A stretch of 64,000 nt of DNA, taken from the NCBI GenBank assembly GCA_034437555.1, contig DAOTTQ010000002.1, positions 1 to 64,000 on the forward strand, read 5' to 3'. The translations under genes and the position numbers were made by a program. This document shows, piece by piece, positions 16,926 through 24,791 of the stretch; the stretch's first letter is position 1; every line of letters begins with the position of its first letter. The notes beneath the pieces were generated by a model that worked only from the letters and a program-made list of their open reading frames with translations, ran no database searches and was not told the origin of the DNA. The DNA comes from JANWYT01 sp034437555 (lineage in GTDB: Bacteria; Chloroflexota; Anaerolineae; Aggregatilineales; Phototrophicaceae).

Positions 16926-17480
16926 ATGGGTAAGGTATATGACCAGATTACCGAAGATTTGGAGAAGTTCATCCGCAAGCAACACCTATTTTTTGTGGCA
17001 ACAGCACCTCTTTCTGCCGAGGGGCATGTGAATTTGTCGCCAAAGGGCATGGATTGTTTTCGTATTTTATCCAATCAGCAAGTGGGCTATCTGGATATGA
17101 CGGGCAGTGGCAACGAAACGTCTGCCCACATTGCCGAAAACGGGCGTATTACGTTTATGTTTTGTGCGTTTGAAGGGTCGCCTAACATTGTGCGCTTATA
17201 TGGCACAGGCAGAACCGTCTTGCCCGATACGGACGAATGGAACGCGCTCATTGGCAACTTTACGTTGTATACAGGGGTACGCCAAATCATTGTGGCAGAT
17301 ATTCACCGCACCTCTACGGCTTGTGGCTATGCTGTGCCATTGTTTGACTATAAAGCCGAGCGCGAAACGCTTGTAAAATATTGGCAAGCCAAAGATGATG
17401 ACGACCTTGAAACCTACCAGCGCACCCGCAATAACATCAGCATTGATGGCTTACCCACCCCCATTTGTGCCGACGAATAA
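16926..17480 (+). CDS. Pyridoxamine 5'-phosphate oxidase-like flavin/F420-binding protein
   Basis: A 184-aa split-barrel protein of the PNPOx-like family, known for binding FMN or related cofactors. Recognisable segments are FFVATAPLSAEGHVNLSPKG near the start, then DMTGSGNETSAHIAENGRI and the barrel strand VRLYGTGR. The C-terminal part (CGYAVPLFDYKAER) matches the subgroup often annotated as general stress or pyridoxamine oxidase family. ATG 16926 has an ideal AAGGAG 9 bases upstream, so GTG 16917 is rejected. It stands alone; the true substrate is unknown. Confidence 0.82.
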   Translation: MGKVYDQITEDLEKFIRKQHLFFVATAPLSAEGHVNLSPKGMDCFRILSNQQVGYLDMTGSGNETSAHIAENGRITFMFCAFEGSPNIVRLYGTGRTVLPDTDEWNALIGNFTLYTGVRQIIVADIHRTSTACGYAVPLFDYKAERETLVKYWQAKDDDDLETYQRTRNNISIDGLPTPICADE

Positions 17481-17603
17481 CGAAAAGAAGGGATGTGCCA
17501 TTGTTGTGTAACAAGCGATGATGCTCAATATCGCGTGTTGATGGCATCTCTTGTTCCCATCCCAAGTAATTGATTATCGTTCTTTAGTTTAGCAGATTGC
17601 CTG

Positions 17604-17633
17604 TTGTTACGAGTGTAAAAGAGGGGGTATAAT
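17604..17633 (+). promoter_or_regulatory. Promoter of the DUF1003 gene leader
   Basis: TTGTTA (17604-17609) and consensus TATAAT (17628-17633) are 18 bases apart. The first downstream gene starts at 17903, which leaves a leader of about 260 bases. Confidence 0.65.
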
Positions 17634-17701
17634 TGAGCTTATCTATCCAACGAGTTAGAGATGTTCTAATGATCACCAGCCATTCAAACGATTTGCAGAA
17701 C

Positions 17702-17787
17702 CCGCCTTTACGTGGCGGCAGGTGCAACCCCCTCTCTTTTCCCCTTTAACCCGTAACGCGCGGAAGAAAGGAGAGGCGCATCTGCCG
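17702..17787 (+). ncRNA. Structured 5' leader element with mutually exclusive stems, upstream of DUF1003 gene
   Basis: Three stems can be drawn. CCGCC (17702-17706) pairs with GGCGG (17714-17718). CGGCAGGTGC (17716-17725) pairs with GCATCTGCCG (17778-17787) over 10 bp with one G-U. Inside the latter, CCTCTCTTTTC (17731-17741) pairs with GAAAGGAGAGG (17766-17776) over 11 bp. The first hairpin and the long outer stem share bases 17716-17718, so they compete, which is how regulatory leaders switch. It matches no riboswitch class I know. Function and even transcription are inferred. Confidence 0.5.
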
Positions 17788-17902
17788 TAGGCATGCCTTG
17801 CCGTTCTTTACCGCGTAATTGCTTCATGTTCTGCCCCATAGTGTCATGGTTTACTGTCTCACCAATGTGGTGTGACCTTATTTGCGTGTTATGGAGGCTA
17901 CA

Positions 17903-18577
17903 ATGGACGACGAAAATAAAATTTACTTCACTGATGATGAATTGCAAGCGCAAGCCCTTCAGGATGCCATCGAGGAAGCCGAAGAAGAGGCTTTGGTGGA
18001 TGCCCTCATTGAGGATGTAGAGGAACTAGAAAGCCTTATAGATGATGATGCTGCCGAACTAAGCGCAGAACTACGCCCTTATGTGATTGCAGAAGATGTG
18101 TATGAGGACATGGACGAAAACGCCACTCTCAGCAACAAATTCTCTGATTTGATTGCAGGTAGCGTAGGGAGCTGGACATTTATCATCATTTTTGTGGTGG
18201 GGATGATGCTTTGGATGGCGTTAAATATGCGCTTGGGCAGTAATGCCCCCGACCCGTTTCCATTTATTTTGCTCAATTTAGCGTTAAGCACGTTGGCGGG
18301 CTTGCAAGCCCCCGTTATTTTAATGAGCCAAAACCGCCAATCAGAAAAAGACCGCGCTCTGGCACGCAATGATTACGAAGTGAACCTTAAAGCCGAACTG
18401 CAAATAGCGGACTTGCACCGTAAAGTAGACGAGCTTTCGGATATGGTGAATCTTCAATCTCGTATGATTAACGCGCTCCTCAACACAAAGCGTGACGAAC
18501 TGCGTCTTACCCTTAAAGATGCGGAACAAAAACGCCATAACGAAATGCTGATGCCCATTGAAACGGGCATGAGCTAA
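17903..18577 (+). CDS. DUF1003 membrane protein
   Basis: A 224-aa protein of the DUF1003 family. It has an acidic cytoplasmic N-terminus (residues 1-70, many D/E), then the family core LSNKFSDLIAGSVGSWTFIIIF with two membrane helices. A conserved segment with NLALSTLAGLQAPVILMSQNRQ follows, and then a coiled coil (LHRKVDELSDMVNLQSRM). The function of DUF1003 is not established; links to cation handling have been suggested but not shown. GGAGG sits 7 bases before ATG 17903, which settles the start. The long structured leader upstream suggests RNA-level control. Confidence 0.85.
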   Translation: MDDENKIYFTDDELQAQALQDAIEEAEEEALVDALIEDVEELESLIDDDAAELSAELRPYVIAEDVYEDMDENATLSNKFSDLIAGSVGSWTFIIIFVVGMMLWMALNMRLGSNAPDPFPFILLNLALSTLAGLQAPVILMSQNRQSEKDRALARNDYEVNLKAELQIADLHRKVDELSDMVNLQSRMINALLNTKRDELRLTLKDAEQKRHNEMLMPIETGMS

Positions 18578-18629
18578 ATGTTATAGTCGTCTTGAGCCTT
18601 TTTAACTGAACTTTTATATAGGAGGAAGC

Positions 18630-19127
18630 ATGTCGGATACACGCACGCGCACGTATGAGTGGGAAGACCCCATGCCTCACGTTACACGAGGCTTAAGCCT
18701 ATCCGGTTTAGAGTATATGAGGTTGATGATTGCGGGTGAAATTCCACCGCCACCCATTGCCAAAACGCTTGGTTTTCTTTTAGCGGCTGTTGAAGAGGGC
18801 TACGCGCTCTTTGAAGGCGAAGCATCCGAATGGCACTACAACCCCATTGGTGTTGTGCATGGGGGACTGGCAGCTACACTTTTAGATAGTGCGTTGGGGT
18901 GTTGTGTTCATACCATGTTGCCACAAGGCGTAGGCTATACCACATTGCAACTTAACGTTAATTTGGTGCGGGCTATCACCCAAAACACGGGTAAGTTGCG
19001 CTGTGAGGGGCGTGTTGTTCATAATGGACGGCAAATGGCAACCGCAGAAGCCACGCTTAAAGACGTTAACGGCAAAGTTTATGCACATGGCACAACCACT
19101 TGTTTGGTGTTTCCACTGCCTAAGTAA
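18630..19127 (+). CDS. PaaI-family hotdog acyl-CoA thioesterase
   Basis: A 165-aa single hotdog-fold protein with the family signature NPIGVVHGGLAATLLDSALG, in which the HGG loop and the following Asp/Glu-containing helix form the active site. The later strand GKLRCEGRVVHNGRQMATAEATL is also conserved. Such enzymes hydrolyse aryl- or acyl-CoA thioesters in the cytosol; the exact substrate is unknown. AGGAGG lies 6 bases before ATG. The gene follows DUF1003 by 52 bases and may share its transcript. Confidence 0.88.
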   Translation: MSDTRTRTYEWEDPMPHVTRGLSLSGLEYMRLMIAGEIPPPPIAKTLGFLLAAVEEGYALFEGEASEWHYNPIGVVHGGLAATLLDSALGCCVHTMLPQGVGYTTLQLNVNLVRAITQNTGKLRCEGRVVHNGRQMATAEATLKDVNGKVYAHGTTTCLVFPLPK

Positions 19128-19145
19128 GCTAATGGGCGGGGAATG

Positions 19146-19175
19146 TGTGGCAAGTGGCATTTGCCACCTGCCACA
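19146..19175. terminator. Hairpin between convergent genes
   Basis: TGTGGCA/TGCCACA and GTGGCA/TGCCAC stack with one mismatch and a TT loop, between the converging thioesterase and DoxX genes. It lacks a U tract on both sides. Confidence 0.5.
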
Positions 19176-19183
19176 ATGCTACA

Positions 19184-19684
19184 TTATGCCTCTTGATAAC
19201 GCTTCTTGGCGACATTCACAAGGTCAGCATCGGCTACCATGTCGCCACCGCGCACTGTTGCCCCAATCACAATGGCTGCACTAACCAGCACAAGATTCTT
19301 GATGATGTATTGCCCCTCTAGTGTGGGTGCAATGGGGAAGCGTGTCCATGTTTCGGCGGGAAACAGAAACAAGGGTGTAATGGTGCCAAGCATTTGCACT
19401 GCCAAAAGCAGCAATGTCGCACGCATAAAACGCCCACTAATTAGCCCTAGCCCAATTAACACTTCCCATACTGCCAAAATAGGCAAGGATACTGAAGCCT
19501 CAACAGCGCCAAACGTAAGGGTGCTAATAGTTCTGGCAGCTAAATCTTCGGCAGGGCTAAATGACGGAAAAAACTTAAGTACCCCAAACCACAAAAACAC
19601 AATTCCCACGCTAACTCGTAGAAGCAAAATGCCATACTTCGCCATTGTGTGTGTAATGAGTGCGTCTATCTTCTGAAAAGTCAT
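19184..19684 (-). CDS. DoxX/DUF417-like small membrane protein
   Basis: A 166-aa protein with four membrane helices. The first helix LLRVSVGIVFLWFGVLKFFP and the third-helix region WEVLIGLGLISGRFMRATLLLL match the DoxX/DUF417 family, which is often linked to redox or membrane stress but has no single known reaction. AAGGGG is 9 bases before ATG. It is transcribed convergently to the thioesterase, separated by a strong hairpin. The promoter would lie in 19685-19826, next to the repeat element. Confidence 0.75.
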   Translation of the reverse strand: MTFQKIDALITHTMAKYGILLLRVSVGIVFLWFGVLKFFPSFSPAEDLAARTISTLTFGAVEASVSLPILAVWEVLIGLGLISGRFMRATLLLLAVQMLGTITPLFLFPAETWTRFPIAPTLEGQYIIKNLVLVSAAIVIGATVRGGDMVADADLVNVAKKRYQEA

Positions 19685-19826
19685 GTTTCAAATCCCCTTT
19701 ATGCTGTTGCTCTATAGTGAATTTTATCACAATAGCGATGCCATTAAAATGAGTGTTTGTGAAAAGTTTTACAATAAGGCATGGGTGGCGTATTTTCGGG
19801 GTGACTTGGCTATACTTGTAGTGATA

Positions 19827-19974
19827 CCCTAATTGCGAGTCCCTGACTTTTACAGGTTTTTGCCCAAACGCCACCACTTTTTGCAAAAAGTGGGCATAAA
19901 AGGGTCAAGGAATGCTAATCCCTTGTGGGTGTTTGAGGGCGAAGCCCTCAAGAAAAAACAACTAGCAATCACGG
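19827..19974 (+). mobile_element. MITE-like element, copy A (148 bp)
   Basis: This stretch is matched in inverted orientation by 52108-52254, at about 85-90% identity by eye. The ends are inverted repeats (left CCCTAATTGCGAGT, right ending ACTAGCAATCACGG). The element is flanked by 8-bp near-identical direct repeats, TAGTGATA (19819-19826) and CAGTGATA (19975-19982). It contains two internal hairpins: CCACTTTTTGCAAAAAGTGG and GAGGGCGAAGCCCTC. It encodes nothing convincing. This is the signature of a non-autonomous DNA transposon. Confidence 0.8.
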
Positions 19975-20018
19975 CAGTGATAAAAGCAAGCGTGATAATG
20001 CCCACAGGAGACACGAAG

Positions 20019-20561
20019 ATGACCCTTAGTATTGACCATATTGTGATTAGTGTAAATAACTTAGAGCAAGCGATTGAGACCCATCGAACGGCGGGCTTTA
20101 CCGTTTTGCGGGGCGGAGAACATGCCAACGGCGCAACCCATAACGCGCTCATTTGTTTTGCGGATGGGGTGTATTTGGAGCTGTTGGCAGGCACGGGCAA
20201 AGCCCCCAAGCCTGACCCCATTGATTTTAGCGGCATGCTTCGCGCTGATGACGGGAGCATTGGCGGGCTTGCGCTATTAAGCCACGATATTGCGGCGGAT
20301 GTAGCGCGCCTGCGCCAGATGGGAACGCCCGTAAACGCCATTGTGGATGGGCAACGCTTGCGCCCCGATGGCACACTTTTGCAATGGCGATTGGCACTGA
20401 TTAGTGACGGTTTTTTGCCGTTTCTCATTCAGGATGTTACCCCGCGCCCGTTGCGTGTGCCTGATGATGAGACAGGCACCACCCACCCCAACGGCGTAAC
20501 GGGGGTGGGCGACTTGCTTATTCGTGGGAATATAAAGCTACCACCCTCGTGGATGTTTTAG
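20019..20561 (+). CDS. VOC-superfamily (glyoxalase-like) protein
   Basis: A 180-aa protein beginning LSIDHIVISVNNLEQAIETHRTAGFTVLRGGEH, the first beta-alpha-beta module of a glyoxalase-like domain. It continues with NALICFADGVYLELL, where His and Glu are the usual metal ligands. The second half is typical of the Glyoxalase_3-like group. The reaction is unknown. The frame is open 62 codons further upstream through the repeat element, but ATG 20019 has AGGAG 9 bases before it and starts exactly at the conserved domain. Upstream codons are therefore treated as an artefact of the inserted element. Confidence 0.8.
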   Translation: MTLSIDHIVISVNNLEQAIETHRTAGFTVLRGGEHANGATHNALICFADGVYLELLAGTGKAPKPDPIDFSGMLRADDGSIGGLALLSHDIAADVARLRQMGTPVNAIVDGQRLRPDGTLLQWRLALISDGFLPFLIQDVTPRPLRVPDDETGTTHPNGVTGVGDLLIRGNIKLPPSWMF

Positions 20562-20680
20562 CCTTTAGGTGGCGTGTTGGTTCTTTTTGGCAGAATGATG
20601 GGAGCTTGTAGGTTGGGGATGGGTGTATCCTTCGCTTCGGGCTTAGTTGCCTTTTTCTTTTTTCCCTGATGTCTTGCCAT
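20558..20680 (-). CDS. Lysine-rich 40-residue small protein
   Basis: A 40-codon ORF starts MARHQGKKKKATKPEAK and continues with a proline-rich tail ending in PPKG. AAGGAG lies 8 bases before the ATG at 20680, a near-perfect ribosome-binding site. Its stop overlaps the stop of the converging VOC gene. It has no hydrophobic segment; the composition (about a quarter Lys/Arg) suggests nucleic-acid or acidic-surface binding, but nothing proves it. A palindrome (20700-20714) lies just upstream. Confidence 0.6.
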   Translation of the reverse strand: MARHQGKKKKATKPEAKDTPIPNLQAPIILPKRTNTPPKG

Positions 20681-20699
20681 GAGATGTACTCCTTTTATA

Positions 20700-20714
20700 A
20701 GCACAGCATGTGCT
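20700..20714. promoter_or_regulatory. Palindrome upstream of the small Lys-rich gene
   Basis: AGCACA-GCA-TGTGCT is a perfect inverted repeat 20 bases before the small gene's start codon. It could be an operator or a hairpin in the 5' leader. Confidence 0.35.
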
Positions 20715-20946
20715 TTGACTCCAGCATAGCACACGGCTTGTTGTAATTGTGTTGGAAATTATTTTGTGCAGAGCGCAAACGGTTAGATAGTTTTATTTTT
20801 GAGCTTAGTGGGGTAAGAATGCTGTCAAAATAGGGTTATGGCATCATTCTTTAGACTGATTTTCTTTGCTTATCCACGCATTTTTTGCCATGATTAAGTG
20901 TGCAAGCAATTAAGGATTTTTGGAGCGAGGGAGGGTGGGAAGCACA

Positions 20947-22476
20947 ATGAGCGACCTAGATAAAAAAATAGAGGCTGTTCAAACCTGGATTGATGGTTTT
21001 AAGAAGAAAACGCCAATCTCTGTTTCACCATTAGATAGGGAAATGATCCTTACCGATGTGCTGTCACTCATTCAGCGCAAAATGAGCGAATCCTCGCATG
21101 ACCAATCGCGGTCTGACGAAAGTGCCGACCTACAGCACCAGGTGAATGAAAAAACCAGTGCCCTGGCACAAGCGACCAAAACCTTAAAAAAACAAATTGC
21201 CCAGCGCGACTCGGCGGTTAGAAAACTGTGGAAAGCCTATGAAGACTTAGAGCGTCATCTGCAAGAACATTTTGTAGACCACACACAGCTTAATCAGCGT
21301 TTGCAGGCACAAATTGACGAGCAAAAACGAACGCGAGTCATGGAGCAAGAGGAACGCAAGCTAACCGAAGCCTTGCGTGATACGCTGGCAACCATGAGCC
21401 GTACCCTAGACATTGATAAAATTCTCGACCACATTCTGGACACGATTTATCGGGTTACGCCTTATGATGGGGCGCATGTGATATTTGTAGAGCCTGATTT
21501 GGTGCGTGTGGTACATCAAAGAGGGTATCTTAATGATAGCGGTGAGCCAGAAACCGGAGAAACGCGTGTTCCCGCCACCAAACTGGCGGCATTACAACAA
21601 TTGATGGAGGTTGGGCAACCTATCGCCATTCCCGACACTACCGCTTCTCCGATGTGGGTTGGCTTGCCAAATGCCAAATGGGTAAGCTCAAATGTCATCG
21701 CACCTATTCGCGCCAGCGGTAAAATTTTGGGGTTCTTGTCATTAGAGAGCGCAACGACGGGCTATTTTAATCAAGTTCACGCCGAACGTCTACAAATCTT
21801 TGCCGACCAAGCCGCTATTGCCATCCAAAATGCGCGTTTGCTAGAACGTGCCAAAACAGCGGCGGTACTTGCCGAGCGTAACCGACTTGCTAATGAACTT
21901 CACGATACAATTTCGCAGACGCTATGGTCTATGAGCCTGATTACAGAACGCTTGCCTATCATATGGGAAATTGACCAAAACGAAGGGCGTGAAAGCTTTG
22001 TCACGCTCAACGAATTGTCGCAAAACGCGCTCGCCGAAATGCGCTCTTTGTTATTAGAGCTTCATCCTTCTTCACTTACAGAAGTCAAACTCGGCGACCT
22101 TATCCATCAAATTGTTGGTGTGATTGCCAACCGTGCGGGGCTAAACATTTCGTTAGAAGTAGAAGAAGAGATGGGTGTTCCCCCCGAAGTCCACTTTGCT
22201 CTGTATCGTGTGGTGCAAGAAGCGCTTCATAATGTGACGATTCATGCTGGTGCCAAACGTGCTTTTGTTTATTTTAGTAGCCAAGACGGGTGCGTTGAAC
22301 TGACCATACAGGACGACGGTATTGGGTTTGACACGGCAGATGTGGGCTATGGACATTTGGGACTGAGCATTATGAAAGACCGCATTCACAATGTCGGTGG
22401 CACCATGGAAATTGTCAGTAAATTGGGTGAAGGCACACTCATCAGCATTAGATGGAGTAGCCCAAGTGATGAATAA
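20947..22476 (+). CDS. Soluble GAF-domain sensor histidine kinase (NarX/DegS type)
   Basis: A 509-aa cytosolic kinase with no membrane span. It has a coiled-coil region (about 55-145), a GAF domain (about 150-300, with GEPETGETRVPATK and VIAPIRASGKILGFLSLES), then a HisKA_3 phosphoacceptor box ERNRLANELHDTISQTLWS with His at 319. The HATPase follows, with ALHNVTIHAG (N box) and DDGIGFD and GYGHLGLSIM (G boxes). The kinase is paired with the LuxR-type regulator that follows. ATG 20947 is chosen; a TTG at 20920 has no ribosome-binding site. The signal sensed by the GAF domain is not predictable. Confidence 0.9.
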   Translation: MSDLDKKIEAVQTWIDGFKKKTPISVSPLDREMILTDVLSLIQRKMSESSHDQSRSDESADLQHQVNEKTSALAQATKTLKKQIAQRDSAVRKLWKAYEDLERHLQEHFVDHTQLNQRLQAQIDEQKRTRVMEQEERKLTEALRDTLATMSRTLDIDKILDHILDTIYRVTPYDGAHVIFVEPDLVRVVHQRGYLNDSGEPETGETRVPATKLAALQQLMEVGQPIAIPDTTASPMWVGLPNAKWVSSNVIAPIRASGKILGFLSLESATTGYFNQVHAERLQIFADQAAIAIQNARLLERAKTAAVLAERNRLANELHDTISQTLWSMSLITERLPIIWEIDQNEGRESFVTLNELSQNALAEMRSLLLELHPSSLTEVKLGDLIHQIVGVIANRAGLNISLEVEEEMGVPPEVHFALYRVVQEALHNVTIHAGAKRAFVYFSSQDGCVELTIQDDGIGFDTADVGYGHLGLSIMKDRIHNVGGTMEIVSKLGEGTLISIRWSSPSDE

Positions 22477-22501
22477 GGAAAGCAATAACGGAGCAAACAA
22501 C

Positions 22502-23155
22502 ATGGACACAAATGAAAAGATTCGGATTATCATTGTGGACGACCATGCTATGCTAAGGAAAGGCTTGGCGGTCTTCTTGATGAGTTACCCCGACCTTAAA
22601 CTGGTGGGGGAAGCCGTTAATGGTAAGGAAGGGGTAGCACTTTGTGCCGAAAAGCTACCCGATGTTGTACTCATGGACTTGATGATGCCCGTGATGGATG
22701 GCATTACTGCAACCCGCCATATTCGTGATTCATTCCCTAGCATACAGGTGATTGCCATTACCAGCTTCGGTGAGGAACGGCTCATTAAAGGTGTTCTTGA
22801 CGCAGGTGCAATTAGCTACTTGTTTAAGAAAGCCTCTGCTGATGACCTTGCAAACGCCATTCGGGCGGCACACAAAGGCGTTTCGACGTACGCAGCAGAA
22901 GTCACCGATATTTTGCTAAAGTCTCAGCCTGTCCAAAGTCCAGAAACACTCACCCCGCGCGAACGGGAAGTTTTAGAACTGATAGTGAAAGGGAAGGGCA
23001 ACTACGAAATTGCCGAAGCCCTCACCATTAGCCTATCTACCGCCAAAACGCACGTGAGCAGCGTGCTTACCAAGCTGGGAGTTGCCAGCCGCACCGAAGC
23101 TATTGTGAAGGTGCTAGACCGTACCATCGATTTGGGCAACTTTTACATTCCCTGA
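22502..23155 (+). CDS. NarL/LuxR-family response regulator
   Basis: A 217-aa two-domain regulator. The receiver has the acidic pair DD (13-14), phosphoacceptor Asp 59 (VLMDLMMPVMDG) and a Lys in YLFKKAS. The C-terminal LuxR helix-turn-helix (about 150-210) has LTPREREVLELI and ISLSTAKTHVSSVLTKLG. It follows its cognate kinase. ATG 22469 overlaps the kinase stop codon, but ATG 22502, with CGGAG upstream, gives the standard N-terminus. Its target genes are unknown; the GlsB and YtxH stress-type genes downstream are candidates. Confidence 0.92.
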   Translation: MDTNEKIRIIIVDDHAMLRKGLAVFLMSYPDLKLVGEAVNGKEGVALCAEKLPDVVLMDLMMPVMDGITATRHIRDSFPSIQVIAITSFGEERLIKGVLDAGAISYLFKKASADDLANAIRAAHKGVSTYAAEVTDILLKSQPVQSPETLTPREREVLELIVKGKGNYEIAEALTISLSTAKTHVSSVLTKLGVASRTEAIVKVLDRTIDLGNFYIP

Positions 23156-23348
23156 TACCTCCTTTTGTGTTGATGGCAAGCTTTCATTGCTTTTGCTTGT
23201 GTTTATGCTTATAGAGAACGTTTTGGCGATAAGCATAGCCAAGCACGCTTAAGCTCCCCTGGTGGTAACAGCCCGTCGTTGTCCTATCGTCCTAAAGGAT
23301 GACAAAATAATCAATTCAAAGGTGGATGTAATCATCTGTGCCAGTTGT

Positions 23349-23383
23349 TATAATTGTTGTTAGATGTCATACGTAAAATGACA
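23349..23383 (+). promoter_or_regulatory. -10 box and dyad upstream of the GlsB-like gene
   Basis: TATAAT lies at 23349-23354 with no clear -35 box. A dyad TGTCAT-N7-ATGACA (23365-23383) follows at the expected start of transcription, which suits a repressor site or a short leader hairpin. The 23156-23348 gap otherwise shows only one weak hairpin (GCTTAT...ATAAGC near 23208-23235). Confidence 0.4.
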
Positions 23384-23400
23384 CTATAGGAGCAAATACT

Positions 23401-23670
23401 ATGGACGCACAAATGGGTTGGCTGGCTTGGATTATTGTCGGCGCAATTTCTGGATGGTTGGCAAGCCTCGTGATGAAAACAAATCGCCAACAAGGACTAT
23501 TGATTGACATTGTAGTAGGCATCGTTGGCGCTTTTATCGGCGGACTTGTCTTCAATCAATTTGGTTCGGCGGGTGTAACTGGCTTTAATATCTGGAGCAT
23601 TTTCGTTGCATTTACTGGCGCAGTGATTCTATTGGGACTCATTCGCGCTGTAAGCGGACGACGCGTCTAA
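23401..23670 (+). CDS. GlsB/YeaQ/YmgE family stress-response membrane protein
   Basis: An 89-aa protein with three hydrophobic helices in the family pattern: LAWIIVGAISGWLASLVMK, then DIVVGIVGAFIGGLVFNQFG, then a last span ending LIRAVSGRRV. Members of this transglycosylase-associated family are small membrane proteins induced by envelope or general stress, with no known enzymatic role. GGAGC lies 9 bases before ATG. A hairpin follows the gene. Confidence 0.85.
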   Translation: MDAQMGWLAWIIVGAISGWLASLVMKTNRQQGLLIDIVVGIVGAFIGGLVFNQFGSAGVTGFNIWSIFVAFTGAVILLGLIRAVSGRRV

Positions 23671-23696
23671 ACACGCGAAAGTATTCTTCACCACCT

Positions 23697-23736
23697 AGCA
23701 CGACACATAACGGGCATCATTTTTGCCCGTCGTGCT
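23697..23736 (+). terminator. Hairpin after the GlsB-like gene
   Basis: AGCACG/CGTGCT and ACGGGC/GCCCGT form a two-part stem with a bulge. The U-rich part lies in the loop rather than after the stem, so termination efficiency is uncertain. Confidence 0.45.
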
Positions 23737-23791
23737 ACACCCACACAATCAACCTTAGCATCAATATACTAGTTATCTTAAGGAAACACCT

Positions 23792-24073
23792 ATGACAAAC
23801 AATGATCGCGTTTACTATAGCCACGATGCCGAAGTGCATGCTGTGCGCGAAATGACCAAACTTGTAATTCTCTGCTTGCTTGCGGGCTTAGGGATTGGCG
23901 CAACGATGGCGTTGCTTTTTGCCCCTGAAAGCGGAAAAAACACACGCAAAGACCTTGCTAAGAACATTGAAGAAGGACTAAAAAGCGGGCGCGAAACCTT
24001 AGAACCTGTGGTAAAGCAGATTGAGGGCGACCTGGCAGAACTAAGAAAGAACGTTGAAGAACGCATGAAATAA
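23792..24073 (+). CDS. YtxH domain-containing protein
   Basis: A 93-aa protein with one membrane helix (LVILCLLAGLGIGATMALLFAPESG) that ends in the LFAPxSGxxTR motif defining YtxH proteins. An amphipathic charged helix (KDLAKNIEEGLKSGRETLEPVVKQIE) follows. YtxH proteins are general-stress membrane proteins with no known biochemical function. AAGGA precedes the ATG. With the GlsB-like gene upstream it forms a small stress-protein group beside the NarL-type regulator. Confidence 0.85.
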   Translation: MTNNDRVYYSHDAEVHAVREMTKLVILCLLAGLGIGATMALLFAPESGKNTRKDLAKNIEEGLKSGRETLEPVVKQIEGDLAELRKNVEERMK

Positions 24074-24118
24074 AGCACTACTCGCCAAACAACAACAGGG
24101 AGGAAGGAACGCATTATC

Positions 24119-24244
24119 ATGACAGACAATACCCCCACCAGCCAAGAGTGTCGCTACGAAGCCAAGATAAACCTGACTGTTGCACTTCAAACGGTGTGGC
24201 TCATCTCGAGGATGATTCGGCTAGCGACTTGTCATCCACAATAA
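24119..24244 (+). CDS. Possible 41-residue protein downstream of YtxH
   Basis: An ORF starts ATG 24119 after GGAGGAAGGA (about 8-12 bases upstream). The first 30 residues (MTDNTPTSQECRYEAK, then INLTVALQTVWLISRMI) end in a short hydrophobic stretch. It may be the truncated start of a larger membrane protein, because the distal part loses any regular pattern. The strong ribosome-binding site is the main reason to list it. Confidence 0.35.
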   Translation: MTDNTPTSQECRYEAKINLTVALQTVWLISRMIRLATCHPQ

Positions 24245-24366
24245 AAGTGCGTGGCAGGTCAAAACATTATTTCCATCTAAGAATAATGGTGCAAGTGTCT
24301 CTAATATCTTCTGTTGTGGTTAAGACAACCAGAAGATAGGTCATAAAAGTGTAACCCCCCAAATAA

Positions 24367-24395
24367 CCACCGTCTGCAAAGATGGTGGCTTTTTT
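24367..24395 (+). terminator. Intrinsic terminator after the YtxH group
   Basis: CCACCGTCT and AGATGGTGG form a stem (one G-U) around a short loop, followed by CTTTTTT. The receiver gene converges 12 bases downstream. Confidence 0.8.
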
Positions 24396-24406
24396 ATTGT
24401 GGCGGG

Positions 24407-24778
24407 TTATGTTGCTAAAACGCGTGTGACGGTTTCAAAGAGGGCTTTTTCATTAAGCGGCTTTTCTAAATAAGCGTCAAACCCGGCTTCTAATGAATGA
24501 TGCCTAACAGAACTGTTATCAAAAGCCGTCATGGCAACACAGGGGACGTACGCCTTCTTTTGACCGCGAATTTTTTCAAGAAGTGACGTGCCATCTAAAC
24601 CTGGCAACGCTAAATCAATGAGGATGGCATTGTAAGCTTGTAATTCTAAAACCCGTAAGGCTTCTTCGGCATCGGGTACGGCATGCGCGCGAATTTGCCA
24701 CGTTTCAAACCAATCAAGCAAGAGTTCTCTAGCGTCTATATCATCCTCAACGATTAAAATGATTGGTGATTGTGCCAT
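24407..24778 (-). CDS. Stand-alone receiver-domain response regulator
   Basis: A 123-aa single receiver domain. It has the acidic pair ED (11-12), phosphoacceptor Asp 55 in AILIDLALPGLDG and the conserved Lys in YLEKPLNE. It has no output domain, so it can pass phosphate on or act by protein contact. It is the last gene of an operon running binding protein, kinase, receiver, receiver. The gap to the preceding receiver is 13 bases. Confidence 0.9.
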   Translation of the reverse strand: MAQSPIILIVEDDIDARELLLDWFETWQIRAHAVPDAEEALRVLELQAYNAILIDLALPGLDGTSLLEKIRGQKKAYVPCVAMTAFDNSSVRHHSLEAGFDAYLEKPLNEKALFETVTRVLAT

Positions 24779-24791
24779 GTATCTTCCCTCA

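Noticed and set aside
17702..17787. c-di-AMP (ydaO-type) riboswitch for the DUF1003 leader
   Set aside because: The loop contains AACCCG and is followed by a GA-rich stem, which recalls that class, and cdaA is in the window. The conserved CAGCTAACCTCG segment and the GGGGTGAAT segment are both missing, so the class does not fit.
19833..20018. N-terminal extension of the VOC protein through the repeat element
   Set aside because: The frame is open, but it translates the transposon-like element. A strong ribosome-binding site and the conserved domain start point to ATG 20019.
23601..23700. Riboswitch or small RNA between the GlsB-like and YtxH genes
   Set aside because: The only structure is a bulged hairpin directly after the GlsB stop, adequately explained as transcript end structure.
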